Part shown: piece after piece, positions 1 to 8,852 of the stretch
Numbering within the stretch: the stretch's first letter is position 1
Layout of the letters: each line of letters opens with the position of its first letter
Origin: Paenibacillus sp. RUD330
GTDB taxonomy: Bacteria; Bacillota; Bacilli; Paenibacillales; Paenibacillaceae
Length of the DNA: 64,000 nucleotides
Direction: 5' to 3'
Assembly: GCF_002243345.2 (NCBI RefSeq)
Contig: NZ_CP022655.2
Span: forward strand, 4,218,501-4,282,500
The notes under the pieces: generated by a model
What the model saw: the letters and a program-made list of their open reading frames with translations, nothing else
What the model was told of the DNA's origin: nothing
Databases searched by the model: none
Program-made: the position numbers and the translations under genes

Positions 1-286
1 CGGCCGCAACGCCGAAGACCGCGTTCAAGGGCACCGCGATGACGGCTACGAGCAGCGTCAGCTTGAGGGCAGCCACGGCGTCGGGATCAGTCAGGGCGCT
101 GATATACACATCCCAGCCCCGCTTCATGCCTTCGATGAAGACGGTGAGAAGCGGCAGCAGGACGATCAGCGCGAGGAAGACGAAGGCGATGCCGATGAGC
201 AGCCATTTGACGGCTCTCGGCTCGCTTACGGGCTTCGCCCGGACAACGGCCTTGGCGGACGATCGGGAAGTTACGGTACCGGCCAC
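1..286 (-). CDS. cysW: Sulfate ABC transporter permease CysW (partial, 5' part only)
   Basis: N-terminal 95 or so residues of the second membrane subunit of the sulfate/thiosulfate importer; the rest lies beyond the left edge. The reading frame opens with a basic cytoplasmic leader, then a hydrophobic helix (WLLIGIAFVFLALIVLLPLL) and the start of a second one, as in CysW. The start is taken as GTG at 286 because AGGAGG (295-300) sits 8 bases upstream; an ATG nearer to the site is out of frame. It follows cysT by 12 bases, so the two permeases are co-transcribed. CysW pairs with CysT to form the membrane channel fed by the binding protein encoded upstream. An ATPase gene (cysA) may follow outside the window; this cannot be seen. 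Confidence 0.88.
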   Translation of the reverse strand, partial: MAGTVTSRSSAKAVVRAKPVSEPRAVKWLLIGIAFVFLALIVLLPLLTVFIEGMKRGWDVYISALTDPDAVAALKLTLLVAVIAVPLNAVFGVAA

Positions 287-298
287 AGGGCATTCCTC

Positions 299-1132
299 CT
301 ATCGCGACAGCGCGCGCCTGCCGGCCCGCCACTGGATGTAATTGATGACGAGCAGCATGGCGAACGAGATGACGAGCAGCACGAGCGCGATCGCCGTTGC
401 CTGCTCCAGCTCGAACGACTCCAGCTTCGTCATGATCAGCAGCGGAGTGATCTCCGTGCGCATCGGCATGTTGCCGGAGATGAAGACGACGGAGCCGTAT
501 TCGCCGATGCCCCGGGCGAACGCAAGCGCGAAGCCGGTCAGGAGCGCCGGCGTCAGCTCCGGCAGCACGATGCGCAGGATCGTGCGCCATCTTCCGGCTC
601 CCAGCATGACGGCGGCCTCTTCGACCTCGGCGTCGAGATCCTCCAGTACGGGCTGGACGGTGCGGACGATGAACGGCAAGCCGATGAAGATCAAGGCGAT
701 CGTGATGCCCAGAGGCGTGAAGGCCACCTTGATTCCAAGCGGCTCCAGCCATTTGCCGACCCAGCCGTTAGGCGCGTAGATGGCCGTCAGGGCGATGCCG
801 GCGACTGCGGTCGGAAGCGCGAACGGCAGGTCGACGAGGCTGTCCAGGAACTTCCGGCCCGGAAACGAGTAGCGTACCAGCACCCATGCGACGATGAAGC
901 CGAACACGACGTTGATGACCGCCGCCGCCAGCGAAGTCAGCAGGCTGATGCGGTAGGAAGCCATGACGCGGGGAGCGGTCACCGTCGACCAGAATTCCCC
1001 CCAGCTGAGCTCCGCCGTCTTGAGCAGGACGCAAGACAGCGGAATCAGCACGATGATGCACAGGTAAAAGACGGTGATGCCCATCGACAATCCGAATCCG
1101 GGTAAAATGCTCCGAGTGCGGGAACCTTTCAT
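299..1132 (-). CDS. cysT: Sulfate ABC transporter permease CysT
   Basis: 277-residue integral membrane protein of the CysT/ModB permease family, full length for the family. About six hydrophobic segments are visible. The cytoplasmic EAA loop that docks on the ATPase is present near residues 165-200 ([20 protein letters not shown]), followed by [20 protein letters not shown], typical of sulfate permeases. It lies between the binding-protein gene (32 bases upstream) and cysW (12 bases downstream) on the same strand, so it is the middle gene of a sulfate-uptake operon. Identification rests on the family pattern plus the binding-protein/permease/permease order; molybdate specificity is less likely because two distinct permeases are present. 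Confidence 0.93.
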   Translation of the reverse strand: MKGSRTRSILPGFGLSMGITVFYLCIIVLIPLSCVLLKTAELSWGEFWSTVTAPRVMASYRISLLTSLAAAVINVVFGFIVAWVLVRYSFPGRKFLDSLVDLPFALPTAVAGIALTAIYAPNGWVGKWLEPLGIKVAFTPLGITIALIFIGLPFIVRTVQPVLEDLDAEVEEAAVMLGAGRWRTILRIVLPELTPALLTGFALAFARGIGEYGSVVFISGNMPMRTEITPLLIMTKLESFELEQATAIALVLLVISFAMLLVINYIQWRAGRRALSR

Positions 1133-1164
1133 GTGAAGTCAGCTCCTGTATCGTCCAGAACCTT

Positions 1165-2280
1165 TTACTTGGATCCCGGCGTGTAGATTTCGTCAAACGT
1201 TCCGCCGTCGGCGAAATGCTTCTTCTGCGCTTCGGCCCAGCCGCCGAAGTCCTTGTCGATCTGGAGCAGGTCAAGCTCCTTGAATTTGTCCTTGTACTGC
1301 TCCGCGATCGTCTTGTTGATCGGACGGTAGAAATTGTCGGCGGCGATCTTCTGGCCTTCGTCGCTGTACAGATACTTCAGATATTCCTCGGCGACCTCGC
1401 GGGTGCCCTTCTGGTCCACGACCTTGTCGACGACGGCTACCGGAGGCTCCGCAAGCACGCTGAGCGAAGGATAGACGATTTCGAACTTGTCCCCCAGCTC
1501 CTTCTGGGACAGGAAGGCCTCGTTCTCCCATGCGAGCAGGACGTCGCCGATGCCGCGCTCCGTGAACGTCGTCGTCGCGCCGCGCGCGCCGGAGTCGAGC
1601 ACCGGAACGTTCTTGAACAGCTGCTTCATGAAATCCTTCGTCTTGGCTTCGTCGCCGCCGTCCTGCTTGGAGGCGTAGCCCCATGCCGCCAAATAGTTCC
1701 AGCGCGCGCCGCCGGATGTTTTCGGATTCGGCGTAATGACCTCCACGCCCGGCTTCACGAGATCGTTCCAGTCCTTGATGCCCTTCGGATTGCCCTTGCG
1801 GACGAGGAAGACGATCGTGGACGTGTATGGAGCGCTGTTGTCCTCGTACTTCGAGCTCCAATCCTTGTTGATCAGCCCTTTGTCGGCAATGGCGTCGATA
1901 TCGTAGCCGAGAGCCAAGGTGACGACGTCGGCCTTGAGGCCGCCGATGACGGAGAGCGACTGCTTGCCGGAGCCGCCATGCGACTGCTTCACCGTGACTT
2001 CCTGGCCTGTCTTGTCTTTCCAGTATTTCGCGAACGCCGCATTGTACGCCACATAGAGCTCGCGGGTAGGATCGTAGGATACGTTGAGCAGCTCGACAGG
2101 CCCTTTGGGCTCTGCCTTGGCGCCGCCGTCGTTGGCTGCGGCGTTGGCCGCGCCGCCGGTATTGCCGGACGCCGCATTTCCATTCTTGCTGTTGTTGCCG
2201 GAGCCGCAGGCGGTAAGGGTGAAGGCGAGAGAAGCCGAGAGCAACAGGACAGGCAGCGTGCGAAGCTTTTTCTTTGTCAT
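1165..2280 (-). CDS. sbp: Sulfate ABC transporter substrate-binding lipoprotein
   Basis: 371-residue extracellular solute-binding protein that captures sulfate (possibly thiosulfate) for CysTW. The start at 2280 is preceded by AAGGGGTG with 7-base spacing; earlier in-frame codons lie inside the promoter region. A lysine-rich n-region and hydrophobic core end in a lipobox (LTAC, Cys near residue 23), so it is lipid-anchored, followed by a low-complexity Ser/Asn/Gly/Ala linker. The mature part shows Sbp-family features such as [13 protein letters not shown] near the start and [12 protein letters not shown] (anion-binding Ser/Gly region). First gene of the operon; the promoter region carries a CymR-like box, which would couple it to cysteine supply. 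Confidence 0.9.
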   Translation of the reverse strand: MTKKKLRTLPVLLLSASLAFTLTACGSGNNSKNGNAASGNTGGAANAAANDGGAKAEPKGPVELLNVSYDPTRELYVAYNAAFAKYWKDKTGQEVTVKQSHGGSGKQSLSVIGGLKADVVTLALGYDIDAIADKGLINKDWSSKYEDNSAPYTSTIVFLVRKGNPKGIKDWNDLVKPGVEVITPNPKTSGGARWNYLAAWGYASKQDGGDEAKTKDFMKQLFKNVPVLDSGARGATTTFTERGIGDVLLAWENEAFLSQKELGDKFEIVYPSLSVLAEPPVAVVDKVVDQKGTREVAEEYLKYLYSDEGQKIAADNFYRPINKTIAEQYKDKFKELDLLQIDKDFGGWAEAQKKHFADGGTFDEIYTPGSK

Positions 2281-2343
2281 GGACGAGCACCCCTTCATGG
2301 AAGATAAGTCCGCCTGTTCCGGTCGTCCGGTAACAAGTGAGAT

Positions 2344-2406
2344 AATTCCTAGTTGTTTAGTTGGTTTATGGATCAAATAATACCAGCCTATTCCCATTGG
2401 TGTCAA
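2344..2406 (-). promoter_or_regulatory. Promoter of the sulfate operon with a CymR-like operator
   Basis: On the minus strand TTGACA (2401-2406) and TATTAT (2377-2382) are separated by 18 bases, a good sigmaA promoter. Just downstream, over the expected transcription start, lies TAAAC...AGGAATT (2344-2368). This resembles the Bacillus CymR recognition pattern, which begins TAA and ends GGAATT. CymR, with CysK, represses sulfur-uptake genes when cysteine is plentiful. The promoter is seen in the sequence; the CymR assignment is inferred from the motif plus the sulfate genes it precedes. Confidence 0.55.
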
Positions 2407-2474
2407 CGGATTTTTCAACAACCCTTATGGCGTCCATAACTGCCGCTGATACCCTTCCGATCGGGTCCGCATGC

Positions 2475-2511
2475 GGAAAAGGACAGCTGAGATCAGCTCT
2501 CTGCTGTCCTT
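2475..2511 (-). terminator. Hairpin terminator after the uvrA-like gene
   Basis: Read on the minus strand, AAGGACAGC pairs with GCTGTCCTT across a 15-base loop and is followed by TTTTCC. It sits between the stop of the uvrA-like gene and the sulfate-operon promoter, so it probably ends the former transcript. The U-tract is short, so termination may be partial. Confidence 0.45.
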
Positions 2512-2619
2512 GCCTTTACCGCATCCGTTTCGTTCGCGATTCCGACGAGTATACCCCGCCCGTCCAGCTCTCCCTCGTTGGCTGGCTCAACTCCGCTGCA
2601 CAAGCTCTGCCCTGCTTCC

Positions 2620-4875
2620 TTACCTCAAGTATTTCCCCGTGATCGACTGCTCCGCCTGGACGATCTGCGCCGGAGTGCCCTCGAACACGACCTGGCCGCC
2701 CTTGCTGCCGCCGTCCGGTCCCATATCGATGATCCAATCCGCTTGGCTGATCACTTCGAGGTTGTGCTCGATGACGATGACGGTATTGCCGGCATCCACG
2801 AGACGGTTCATGATCTCCAGTAGATGTCCGATATCGGACATATGAAGCCCGGTCGTCGGCTCGTCCATCACGTAGATGCTGCCCTGCTTGTGCAGCTCGC
2901 TTGCGAGCTTGATGCGCTGGCATTCTCCGCCCGAGAGCGTGCTGAGCGGCTGGCCGAGCGTAACATAGTTCAGCCCTACATCGCTCATCGCCTGGAGCTT
3001 GCGAACAACTTCCTTCAGCTTAAAGAAATCCAGCGCTTGCTCCACCGTCATCTCCAGAACCTCTGCGATCGACTTGCCGTTCAGCTTGTAGGTCAGCACC
3101 TCTTCCTTGAACCTTCCGCCTCCGCAGACTTCGCAGGGCAGCTTCACGCCGTCGAGGTAGCCGAGGTCGGTGTACACGACTCCGAGCCCTTGGCAGTTCT
3201 CGCAGGCTCCCTTGGAGTTGAAGCTGAACAGGCTTGGGCTCACCTTGTTCGCGGTAGCGAACGCCTTGCGCACATCGTCCATGATGCCTGTATAGGTCGC
3301 GGGATTCGAGCGCGTCGACACCCCTATCGCCGATTGGTCGATGACGATCGCATCCGGGTGCTGGCCGAGGAACACCTCGTTGATCAGCGTGCTCTTGCCC
3401 GAGCCGGCGACACCCGCAACGACGGTCAGCACCCCGGTTGGAATATCCACGCTCACGTTCCGCAGATTGTGCAGCGCGGCTTCCTTGATAGGGAGCTTGC
3501 CGGACGGCTGCCTGCATTCGCGCTTCAGCTGGAGCGGCCGCTTCATATGGGTGCCGGTCAGCGTGCCGGACTCCAGCAGCTTCTGGAAGCTTCCTTCGTA
3601 CACGATGGAGCCGCCGCGGCTGCCGGCGTGAGGACCGACGTCGACAATATGATCCGCGACCTTGATCACATCGGGATCATGCTCGACGACAAGCACGGTG
3701 TTGCCCTTGTCGCGAAGCTTCTGGAGCAGCCCGTTCAGCCGGTGCACGTCACGGGGATGCAAGCCGACGCTGGGCTCGTCGAAGATGTAGGTGACATCCA
3801 CCAGGCTGCCGCTCAGATGCTTCACCATCTTGACGCGCTGCGACTCGCCGCCGGACAACGTATCGGTCTCCCGGTCCAGCGTCAAATAGTCGAGCCCGAT
3901 ATCGGCCAGATGCTGCAGCCGGTCCGACAGCGATTTGATTACCGGCGCGGCGGCAGGATCGTCGATCTCCCGGATGACGGCGATGAGACGGCCGACCTCT
4001 ATGGAAGACAGCTCCGCGATGTTGTACCCGTTGATCCTGCAGTTGAGCGCGGCTTGGCTGAGCCTCGCGCCGTGGCAGCTGGAGCAGGCGCCCTCGGTGA
4101 TGTAAGGCGCGACAGCCTGCTGGGTGCGCTCCGACTTCGTCTTCACATCCTGCTTGATGTATTTGTTCGTGAACTTCTCGATGACGCCTTCCACCGTAAT
4201 GTTCGTCGCCTTGCCCGCGAAATCCATCTTCACTTTCCTGGCTTTGCCGTACAGCAGCTGCTCCAGGTCCTCATCCGAATAATCGCTCAGCTTCTTGTCG
4301 GTGTCGAAGGGCCACGACTGGACGACCATGTTCCAATCCCAGCTGTTCACCGCATAGCCGGGCAGCATGATGGCCCCTTCATTCAGCGACTTCGACTTGT
4401 CCAGCGCCTTGCTCAGGTCGACGCACAGGCTGCGGCCGAGCCCGCTGCACTCGGGACACATGCCTTGCGGATCGTTGAAGGAGAACATGTTCGCTTTTCC
4501 AACATAGGGCTGTCCCACTCGGGAGAAGAGAAGACGGAGAATGGGAGAGATATCGGTAATCGTGCCCATCGTGGAATGGGAGCCGCCGCCGAGCCGCTTC
4601 TGATCCACGATGACGGCCATGCTGAGGTTCTCGATCGCATCTGCGTCCGGCTGCGGAAACCGCGGCAGGAAGTTGCGGACGAACATGCTGAAGTTCTCAT
4701 TCAGCAGACGCTGGGATTCTGCGGCGATGGTATCGAAAACGATCGAGGACTTGCCGGATCCGGACACCCCCGTGAAGATCGTGATCTTCCGCTTGGGAAT
4801 GCGCAAGGATACGCCCTTGAGATTGTTCTCCCTCGCACCCGAAATGACGATGTGCTCCTGATTCGATCCGCTCAT
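2620..4875 (-). CDS. UvrA-like ABC ATPase (short, class II UvrA / DrrC-type)
   Basis: 751-residue soluble tandem-ABC protein of the UvrA family, clearly shorter than canonical UvrA (about 940-950). Both ATPase halves are present: Walker A GVSGSGKSS near residue 35 and GVAGSGKST in the second half, each with an LSGGE signature (LSGGESQRV, LSGGECQRI) and a DEPS/DEPT Walker B. Paired CxxC motifs (CENC...CEVC) mark the zinc finger after the second Walker A; CSSC is also present. The shortening suggests loss of much of the UvrB-binding/DNA-insertion region, as in UvrA2 and the drug-resistance protein DrrC. A role in DNA-lesion or intercalating-drug tolerance is inferred. ATG at 4875 has GGGAGG 9 bases upstream; an in-frame GTG at 4884 is too close. 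No uvrB or transporter partner is adjacent. Confidence 0.85.
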   Translation of the reverse strand: MSGSNQEHIVISGARENNLKGVSLRIPKRKITIFTGVSGSGKSSIVFDTIAAESQRLLNENFSMFVRNFLPRFPQPDADAIENLSMAVIVDQKRLGGGSHSTMGTITDISPILRLLFSRVGQPYVGKANMFSFNDPQGMCPECSGLGRSLCVDLSKALDKSKSLNEGAIMLPGYAVNSWDWNMVVQSWPFDTDKKLSDYSDEDLEQLLYGKARKVKMDFAGKATNITVEGVIEKFTNKYIKQDVKTKSERTQQAVAPYITEGACSSCHGARLSQAALNCRINGYNIAELSSIEVGRLIAVIREIDDPAAAPVIKSLSDRLQHLADIGLDYLTLDRETDTLSGGESQRVKMVKHLSGSLVDVTYIFDEPSVGLHPRDVHRLNGLLQKLRDKGNTVLVVEHDPDVIKVADHIVDVGPHAGSRGGSIVYEGSFQKLLESGTLTGTHMKRPLQLKRECRQPSGKLPIKEAALHNLRNVSVDIPTGVLTVVAGVAGSGKSTLINEVFLGQHPDAIVIDQSAIGVSTRSNPATYTGIMDDVRKAFATANKVSPSLFSFNSKGACENCQGLGVVYTDLGYLDGVKLPCEVCGGGRFKEEVLTYKLNGKSIAEVLEMTVEQALDFFKLKEVVRKLQAMSDVGLNYVTLGQPLSTLSGGECQRIKLASELHKQGSIYVMDEPTTGLHMSDIGHLLEIMNRLVDAGNTVIVIEHNLEVISQADWIIDMGPDGGSKGGQVVFEGTPAQIVQAEQSITGKYLR

Positions 4876-4983
4876 GGTTGACACCCTCCCAAATGGTTCT
4901 TTTCTTTCCTTCCGGCGTTACCAGACGAATTCATGCGTACATGACAAGAAACGGCAGGAGCTTGTCCGATGAACCGAAGCAGA

Positions 4984-5020
4984 CATAAACCGGCCGCAGG
5001 TTGCATGCAGCCGGTTTATG
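4984..5020. terminator. 11-bp stem hairpin downstream of the ArsR/SRPBCC operon
   Basis: CATAAACCGGC (4984-4994) is the exact reverse complement of GCCGGTTTATG (5010-5020), with a 15-base loop. It is 90 bases past the stop of the SRPBCC gene on the minus strand and upstream of the uvrA-like start. There is no U-tract in either direction, so it may be a weak terminator or an mRNA 3'-end structure. Confidence 0.4.
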
Positions 5021-5108
5021 CCCGGTCCGGGTTGAGCAGGTTTCGCTGCCGAACCCGATCATACAGCCTTCAGGACCGATAAGCTCTCGCCGTTTGAAAT
5101 GAGACTGC

Positions 5109-5531
5109 TTATGGCGCCAATACCTTCTCGAGCTCTCCGCACCATTTGCTCCAGCCGTATTTAGCGCCTTCGAGTCCTTGGGCATTTGTGAATCCGACTT
5201 GCTCGAGATGCAGATTGACCTTTCCGTCCCCTAGATCCTGCAGTGTCCACGTAACCGTGTGCTTCTCTCCGCCGCTTGCCCAAGTATAGGACAGTATGCC
5301 GGGTTCGTCCACGACAAGCACTTCGCCCTCGATGATTCCATCCCACCATTCGGACGGCTGGGTGCGGAACTGGAACCGATGTCCTACGACGGGCTTGAAA
5401 TCATTTTCCATCGGCTGGCCGTTGTGGATATCGACGACCCACTTGGCAAGCTTGCTGGAATCGGTTATGGCGGACCAAAGCTTCTCGATCGACGCCGTAT
5501 ACTGAAAATCCAAGGATAACGTTAGGCTCAT
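5109..5531 (-). CDS. SRPBCC (AHSA1/START-like) protein, ArsR partner
   Basis: 140-residue cytoplasmic protein of the SRPBCC superfamily, a helix-grip fold that encloses a hydrophobic ligand cavity. Recognisable parts are the N-terminal strand and helix (TLSLDFQYTASIEKLWSAITD), the loop SKLAKW, the central WWDGIIEGEVLVVDEP, and the C-terminal helix GWSKWCGELEKVL. Its start overlaps the upstream ArsR stop by 4 bases (ATGA), so translation is coupled. Paired ArsR/SRPBCC operons are common in soil bacteria. The ligand is unknown; the pairing suggests that the repressor controls, or is informed by, whatever this protein binds. No catalytic residues can be assigned. Confidence 0.85.
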   Translation of the reverse strand: MSLTLSLDFQYTASIEKLWSAITDSSKLAKWVVDIHNGQPMENDFKPVVGHRFQFRTQPSEWWDGIIEGEVLVVDEPGILSYTWASGGEKHTVTWTLQDLGDGKVNLHLEQVGFTNAQGLEGAKYGWSKWCGELEKVLAP

Positions 5532-5857
5532 TCTTCTTCCTCCTCTAATAGTCGGCTCAGGCGCGACATATTCGAACTCCAGAACTTGCTGTAGAAAGCG
5601 ACCCAGTCTTGAATCTCTCGCAGCGGAGCGGCATTCAGCCTGAACCGCGTCTCTCTGCCGACTTTGCGGTCGCGCACGAGTCCAGCTTCCTTGAGAATGC
5701 CCAAATGCTTGGATACGGCTGTGCGGCCCATCTCGAACGGAGCCGTCAATTCATGAAGCGGCATCTCCTCCGCCTCTGCCAGCAGAGAGATCAGCCTGCG
5801 CCTGGTCGGGTCCGCAATCGCATCATATACATCCCGCAGCGGGCTGTTCTCGCTCAC
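5528..5857 (-). CDS. ArsR/SmtB-family transcriptional repressor
   Basis: 109-residue winged-helix regulator. The ArsR core is clear: DAIADPTRRRLISLLAEAEEM, then the recognition helix region FEMGRTAVSKHLGILKEAGL and the wing VRDRKVGRETRFRLN. It lacks the CxC metal ligands of ArsR/CadC proteins, so it is unlikely to be a metal sensor. GTG at 5857 is chosen because AGGAGAGGG precedes it by about 8 bases; a longer frame upstream would run through the operator region. It overlaps the SRPBCC gene by ATGA. Two dyad sites lie in and after its promoter, which points to negative autoregulation. Confidence 0.85.
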   Translation of the reverse strand: MSENSPLRDVYDAIADPTRRRLISLLAEAEEMPLHELTAPFEMGRTAVSKHLGILKEAGLVRDRKVGRETRFRLNAAPLREIQDWVAFYSKFWSSNMSRLSRLLEEEEE

Positions 5858-5895
5858 AACACCCTCTCCTACGCATTCAATTGAACCGATAACCG

Positions 5896-5946
5896 GACAC
5901 CTTTTGGTGGCCTTTCGATCATACGACACCATTAGGTGTCTGTCAA
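5896..5946 (-). promoter_or_regulatory. Autoregulated promoter with two ArsR-type operators
   Basis: Minus-strand promoter TTGACA (5941-5946), 17-base spacer, TATGAT (5918-5923). The spacer contains a perfect dyad, GACACC-TAAT-GGTGTC (5925-5940). A second, one-mismatch copy with GCC/GGTGTC half-sites lies at 5896-5911, just after the -10. The centres are 29 bases apart, close to three helical turns, so two repressor dimers could bind the same DNA face. The first site would block RNA polymerase directly. The binding protein is inferred to be the ArsR product encoded immediately downstream. Confidence 0.72.
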
Positions 5947-5961
5947 ACGATCCGCTTCCAC

Positions 5962-6001
5962 AAAAAAAGTCCCGATGCGAGACGGATGTCTCGATCGGGA
6001 C
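5962..6001 (-). terminator. Rho-independent terminator of dnaB-dnaI
   Basis: On the minus strand GTCCCGAT...GAGAC pairs with GTCTC...ATCGGGAC and is followed by seven T residues. It begins 19 bases after the dnaI stop codon. Confidence 0.88.
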
Positions 6002-6019
6002 ACTGCGGCCTGAGAGTGG

Positions 6020-7000
6020 TCAGGCTTCCGCTCCGGGAGCGGCGCCGCGGGAGCCGCGCTTGTTCGTTCCCTTGACCATGATGACTTCCACGAACGGGCG
6101 GATCCGGTCCATGATCCGGCGGCCCTTGTGGTATTCCTCCCCGTCCTTGCTCGTGAAGCTGAAATGCTGCTCCAAATCGTCAAGGGCGTGGTTCGAGGTA
6201 TAGAAGGTCGGCTTGCGCTCCATTCGGTAGTTCAGGATCGAGCCCATGACATGGTCCCGAACCCACGGGCTCAAGTTCTCGGCGCCGATATCGTCGAAGA
6301 TCAGAATATCGGCTTCCTTCATGAGATCGATCGTCTCCTTGAGACGTCCCGGCTCGCCGAACATGGCCTTGAGATCCTCGACGAAATCCGGCATGTAGAC
6401 AATGACGCCCGAGTAGCCGAGCTTCGCCAGCTCTCCCATCATATAGCCCATCAGGAACGTCTTGCCCGTTCCGAACTGGCCGGTCAAGTACAGGCCGTCC
6501 GTCTGCAGGCCCTGCTCTTTGGTCCGGTCGATATATTGAAGAATTTGCTTGACCGCCGGCAGGCGGGCCGAGTCCTTCCTCGCGATGTCTTCGAAGGAAT
6601 ACGCTTTGGCGAGCACCTTGTCGCTGACATAGAAGCTGCGGATGCGGCTGCGGATCAGCTCCTCGTTGCGGCGGGCAATGAACTTGCGGCAGGCTGTCTT
6701 CCGGTCGATCAGTCGGGTTTCGCCGCTGGAGCCGTCGGCGGACAGCAGCGTATAATGGCCCTGGAAGTCGTTGGGACACTCATCCAGACCCGGGCAGGCC
6801 GAGCAGTTGCGATGCTCCTTGACGTATTGGTAGACGAGGTTGGAATTGCGCCTCACCACGCCTTCGTCGATGTCGGGATGCTGTTCCCTCAGCTTGCGGA
6901 CGCCGGGATCGTCAAGCAGCTCCTGCAGCTGCTTTTGGGCCCGGGCGCGGATCTGGGCTCCTCCCGGCATCGTTTTGAGCAAATCCTTCAGGGATTCCAT
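6020..7000 (-). CDS. dnaI: Primosomal protein DnaI (helicase loader ATPase)
   Basis: 326-residue AAA+ protein that loads the replicative DNA helicase onto single-stranded DNA during initiation and restart. The N-terminal domain carries a zinc-binding cluster (C66, C69, C75, H82) that contacts the helicase in Bacillus DnaI. The AAA+ domain has Walker A GQFGTGKT at 174-181 and Walker B DILIFDD at 231-237, with a sensor 1-like YTSN further on. Length and layout match DnaI of Bacilli. It lies 64 bases after dnaB on the same strand, preceded by AAAGGAGGA, so the two loaders are co-expressed. The last residues are Gly/Ala-rich and probably disordered. Confidence 0.95.
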   Translation of the reverse strand: MESLKDLLKTMPGGAQIRARAQKQLQELLDDPGVRKLREQHPDIDEGVVRRNSNLVYQYVKEHRNCSACPGLDECPNDFQGHYTLLSADGSSGETRLIDRKTACRKFIARRNEELIRSRIRSFYVSDKVLAKAYSFEDIARKDSARLPAVKQILQYIDRTKEQGLQTDGLYLTGQFGTGKTFLMGYMMGELAKLGYSGVIVYMPDFVEDLKAMFGEPGRLKETIDLMKEADILIFDDIGAENLSPWVRDHVMGSILNYRMERKPTFYTSNHALDDLEQHFSFTSKDGEEYHKGRRIMDRIRPFVEVIMVKGTNKRGSRGAAPGAEA

Positions 7001-7064
7001 GTCGGTCTCCTCCTTTCTCTCTCATGCTTGCCGCTTATCGTAAAAGCCCGATGGGCTCCATAGC

Positions 7065-8585
7065 CTACTTGCCGTCCAGCTTGCGCGCAAGCTGCAAAAT
7101 CTCTTCCAGCTCCTCCGGCGATACCTCCGGAGCGGAGGCGGCGTCATCCCCCGCGACCGGCAGCACCGGCTTGCGCGAGACCCCGGTCCGGCGGTATCCG
7201 CCTCTGCCTCCGGCAGCCGGGGCGCTCCGCGGCTGGGAAGCAGCCTGTCCCCTGCCCGGGGCGCCGGCCTGCTGGGCTTCGCGGGAGCGCTCCACTTCGA
7301 TCTGCTCCCTCACATAGCCGACCGCCTTCTCGAATTCGTCCACCTGCTGCACGAGCATGTTGGAAGCGACCGCTTCGATGAACGTTTTCGTGACGCGCGA
7401 GGATCCCTTCATCCCGAAGACATAATGGACGAGCACGTTGATGACCGGTCCCGGCAGCTTGTAGTGAAGGTCGATCCTCTCGAATTGCCGCTCGATCCAG
7501 TCCGGCACGGCGCCGGGGAAAAACCTGCGCAGGAAGCGGGTGTGCGGCTCGTTGCGCATCAGCATGTTGTACTGCTGGATGTCGCATCGCCCGGACAGCT
7601 GGGACGGAACCGGCAAATAATGCTCCGCGAGCACGCCGTGCTCCGGCTGCTCGGCTTCCGTCTCCTCCTGCATCCGCGAGGTCTGGCGCGCCCGGTCGCT
7701 CTCGCGCTTGCGGTCCTGCCGGTACATCTGGGCGGCCTTGAGCTGCAGGTCGTCGAGCTGCAGCTCGCCGCGTCCGTCGAATACATCCTCTTCGTCCAGC
7801 AGCCTGCTGAGGTCGGCAGCCCCGAGACCGTATTTGTAGGCGACGTAATTCAACTGGGCCATCCGGTCCTGGTCTCCCCGCAGCCTCTCCACATAAGGGC
7901 GGTTCGCCGATCCCCGCGGAAACCGGTAGATGAGGTCGCCGTACTGGATTCCGGCGCTCGGCTGCTCCGGCTGGACCGGAGCCTTGCGGACCGGCGACGT
8001 TTCCTCGAGAGCCTGCTCCAGCTCCAGATCGACGGCGGCGTTCAGTCGGAACAGCTCGTAGAACGGCATCGAGATGTTCTCCTTGACCAGCTCATGCTGG
8101 GCGAGCTCGTCCGGCTCCCGCTGGAACAGCGACTCCTGAAGGCTCACGACGCCGTACTTGCCGACCTTGTCCCGCAGCAGCATGCTCAGATGCTGGTTCT
8201 GGAAAAACTCGGACGGCGACAGCGGCGCGGTCAGCTCGTATTCGTACATGACGTCTTCCTGGCCCGGCAGGAACAGCCGGCAGGTCGTCAGCAAGCCGAG
8301 CGCCTCCAGGACGGAGGCGCATGCGGCCAGCTCCCGGCGGCCGGCGTCGTTCATGTCGAGGCCGAGACCGAGGAACAGCTTGCGCTGGCTGTCGAGAGAG
8401 GAATACCCGCTGTATCCCTCCGCGACCTGATAATAAAGGAACTGATAGAGGGAAGCGGCGGCCGCTCCCGTCATCGGCTGGTATATAAGCGTCAGCATCC
8501 GCTGGTCGAGCGGACTCAGCGAGAAGCTCCGGTACACACAGAACCGGTGATGTTCGGTGAATTGCAGCCGGCTGTCTATGCGCAT
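7065..8585 (-). CDS. dnaB: Replication initiation / membrane attachment protein DnaB
   Basis: 506-residue DnaB/DnaD-family helicase co-loader of Bacilli (not the E. coli DnaB helicase). The N-terminal winged-helix part (roughly 1-130) and the central DDBH1-like segments are recognisable. A C-terminal DnaB_2-type region (IDLHYKLPGPVINVLVHYVFGMKG through NMLVQQVDEFEKAV) is followed by a long Arg/Gln/Ala/Gly-rich linker and a short acidic C-terminal helix. ATG at 8585 (MRIDSRLQF) has AAGGAG 11 bases upstream; an in-frame GTG at 8597 overlaps that site. It works with DnaD and DnaI at oriC and restart sites. In many Bacilli nrdR precedes it; here the upstream neighbour is yuiB. Confidence 0.93.
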   Translation of the reverse strand: MRIDSRLQFTEHHRFCVYRSFSLSPLDQRMLTLIYQPMTGAAAASLYQFLYYQVAEGYSGYSSLDSQRKLFLGLGLDMNDAGRRELAACASVLEALGLLTTCRLFLPGQEDVMYEYELTAPLSPSEFFQNQHLSMLLRDKVGKYGVVSLQESLFQREPDELAQHELVKENISMPFYELFRLNAAVDLELEQALEETSPVRKAPVQPEQPSAGIQYGDLIYRFPRGSANRPYVERLRGDQDRMAQLNYVAYKYGLGAADLSRLLDEEDVFDGRGELQLDDLQLKAAQMYRQDRKRESDRARQTSRMQEETEAEQPEHGVLAEHYLPVPSQLSGRCDIQQYNMLMRNEPHTRFLRRFFPGAVPDWIERQFERIDLHYKLPGPVINVLVHYVFGMKGSSRVTKTFIEAVASNMLVQQVDEFEKAVGYVREQIEVERSREAQQAGAPGRGQAASQPRSAPAAGGRGGYRRTGVSRKPVLPVAGDDAASAPEVSPEELEEILQLARKLDGK

Positions 8586-8752
8586 CGTTTCTTCCACTCC
8601 TTCTTCTTCGTCCTACTAGTGTATCATAGAATCGAGCCTATCCGACACCATTCGAGAAGCTTGATCCCGCCTTCTTGCCCGACCATTTTATGGCGCCGCC
8701 CTCCCGGCTCGTCCCGTGAGGAGCCAAGACGGGATCGCCTTGGGCGGGAGAG

Positions 8753-8834
8753 AAAAAAAAGACATGGCAGCGCCCGCAGCCTATGGATCGAGCAGGCCGC
8801 GAAAGCGCCGCATGTCGGCCGCTTTCCTTTTTTT
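8753..8834. terminator. Two hairpins with opposed T/A tracts between yuiB and dnaB
   Basis: On the minus strand, after yuiB, a GGCTGC/GCTGCC stem with a central mismatch (8766-8781) is followed by eight T residues (8753-8760), a likely yuiB terminator. On the plus strand GAAAGCG (8801-8807) pairs with CGCTTTC (8820-8826) and is followed by CTTTTTTT, but no plus-strand gene precedes it. The remaining bases up to dnaB contain further GC-rich inverted repeats and no gene. Confidence 0.5.
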
Positions 8835-8852
8835 GAAATCCCGGCAAAACGC

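Noticed and set aside
2824-4881. Long open frame of 685 residues opposite the uvrA-like gene
   Set aside because: It mirrors the minus-strand ABC protein, has no Shine-Dalgarno or recognisable domain, and arises from high-GC codon use.
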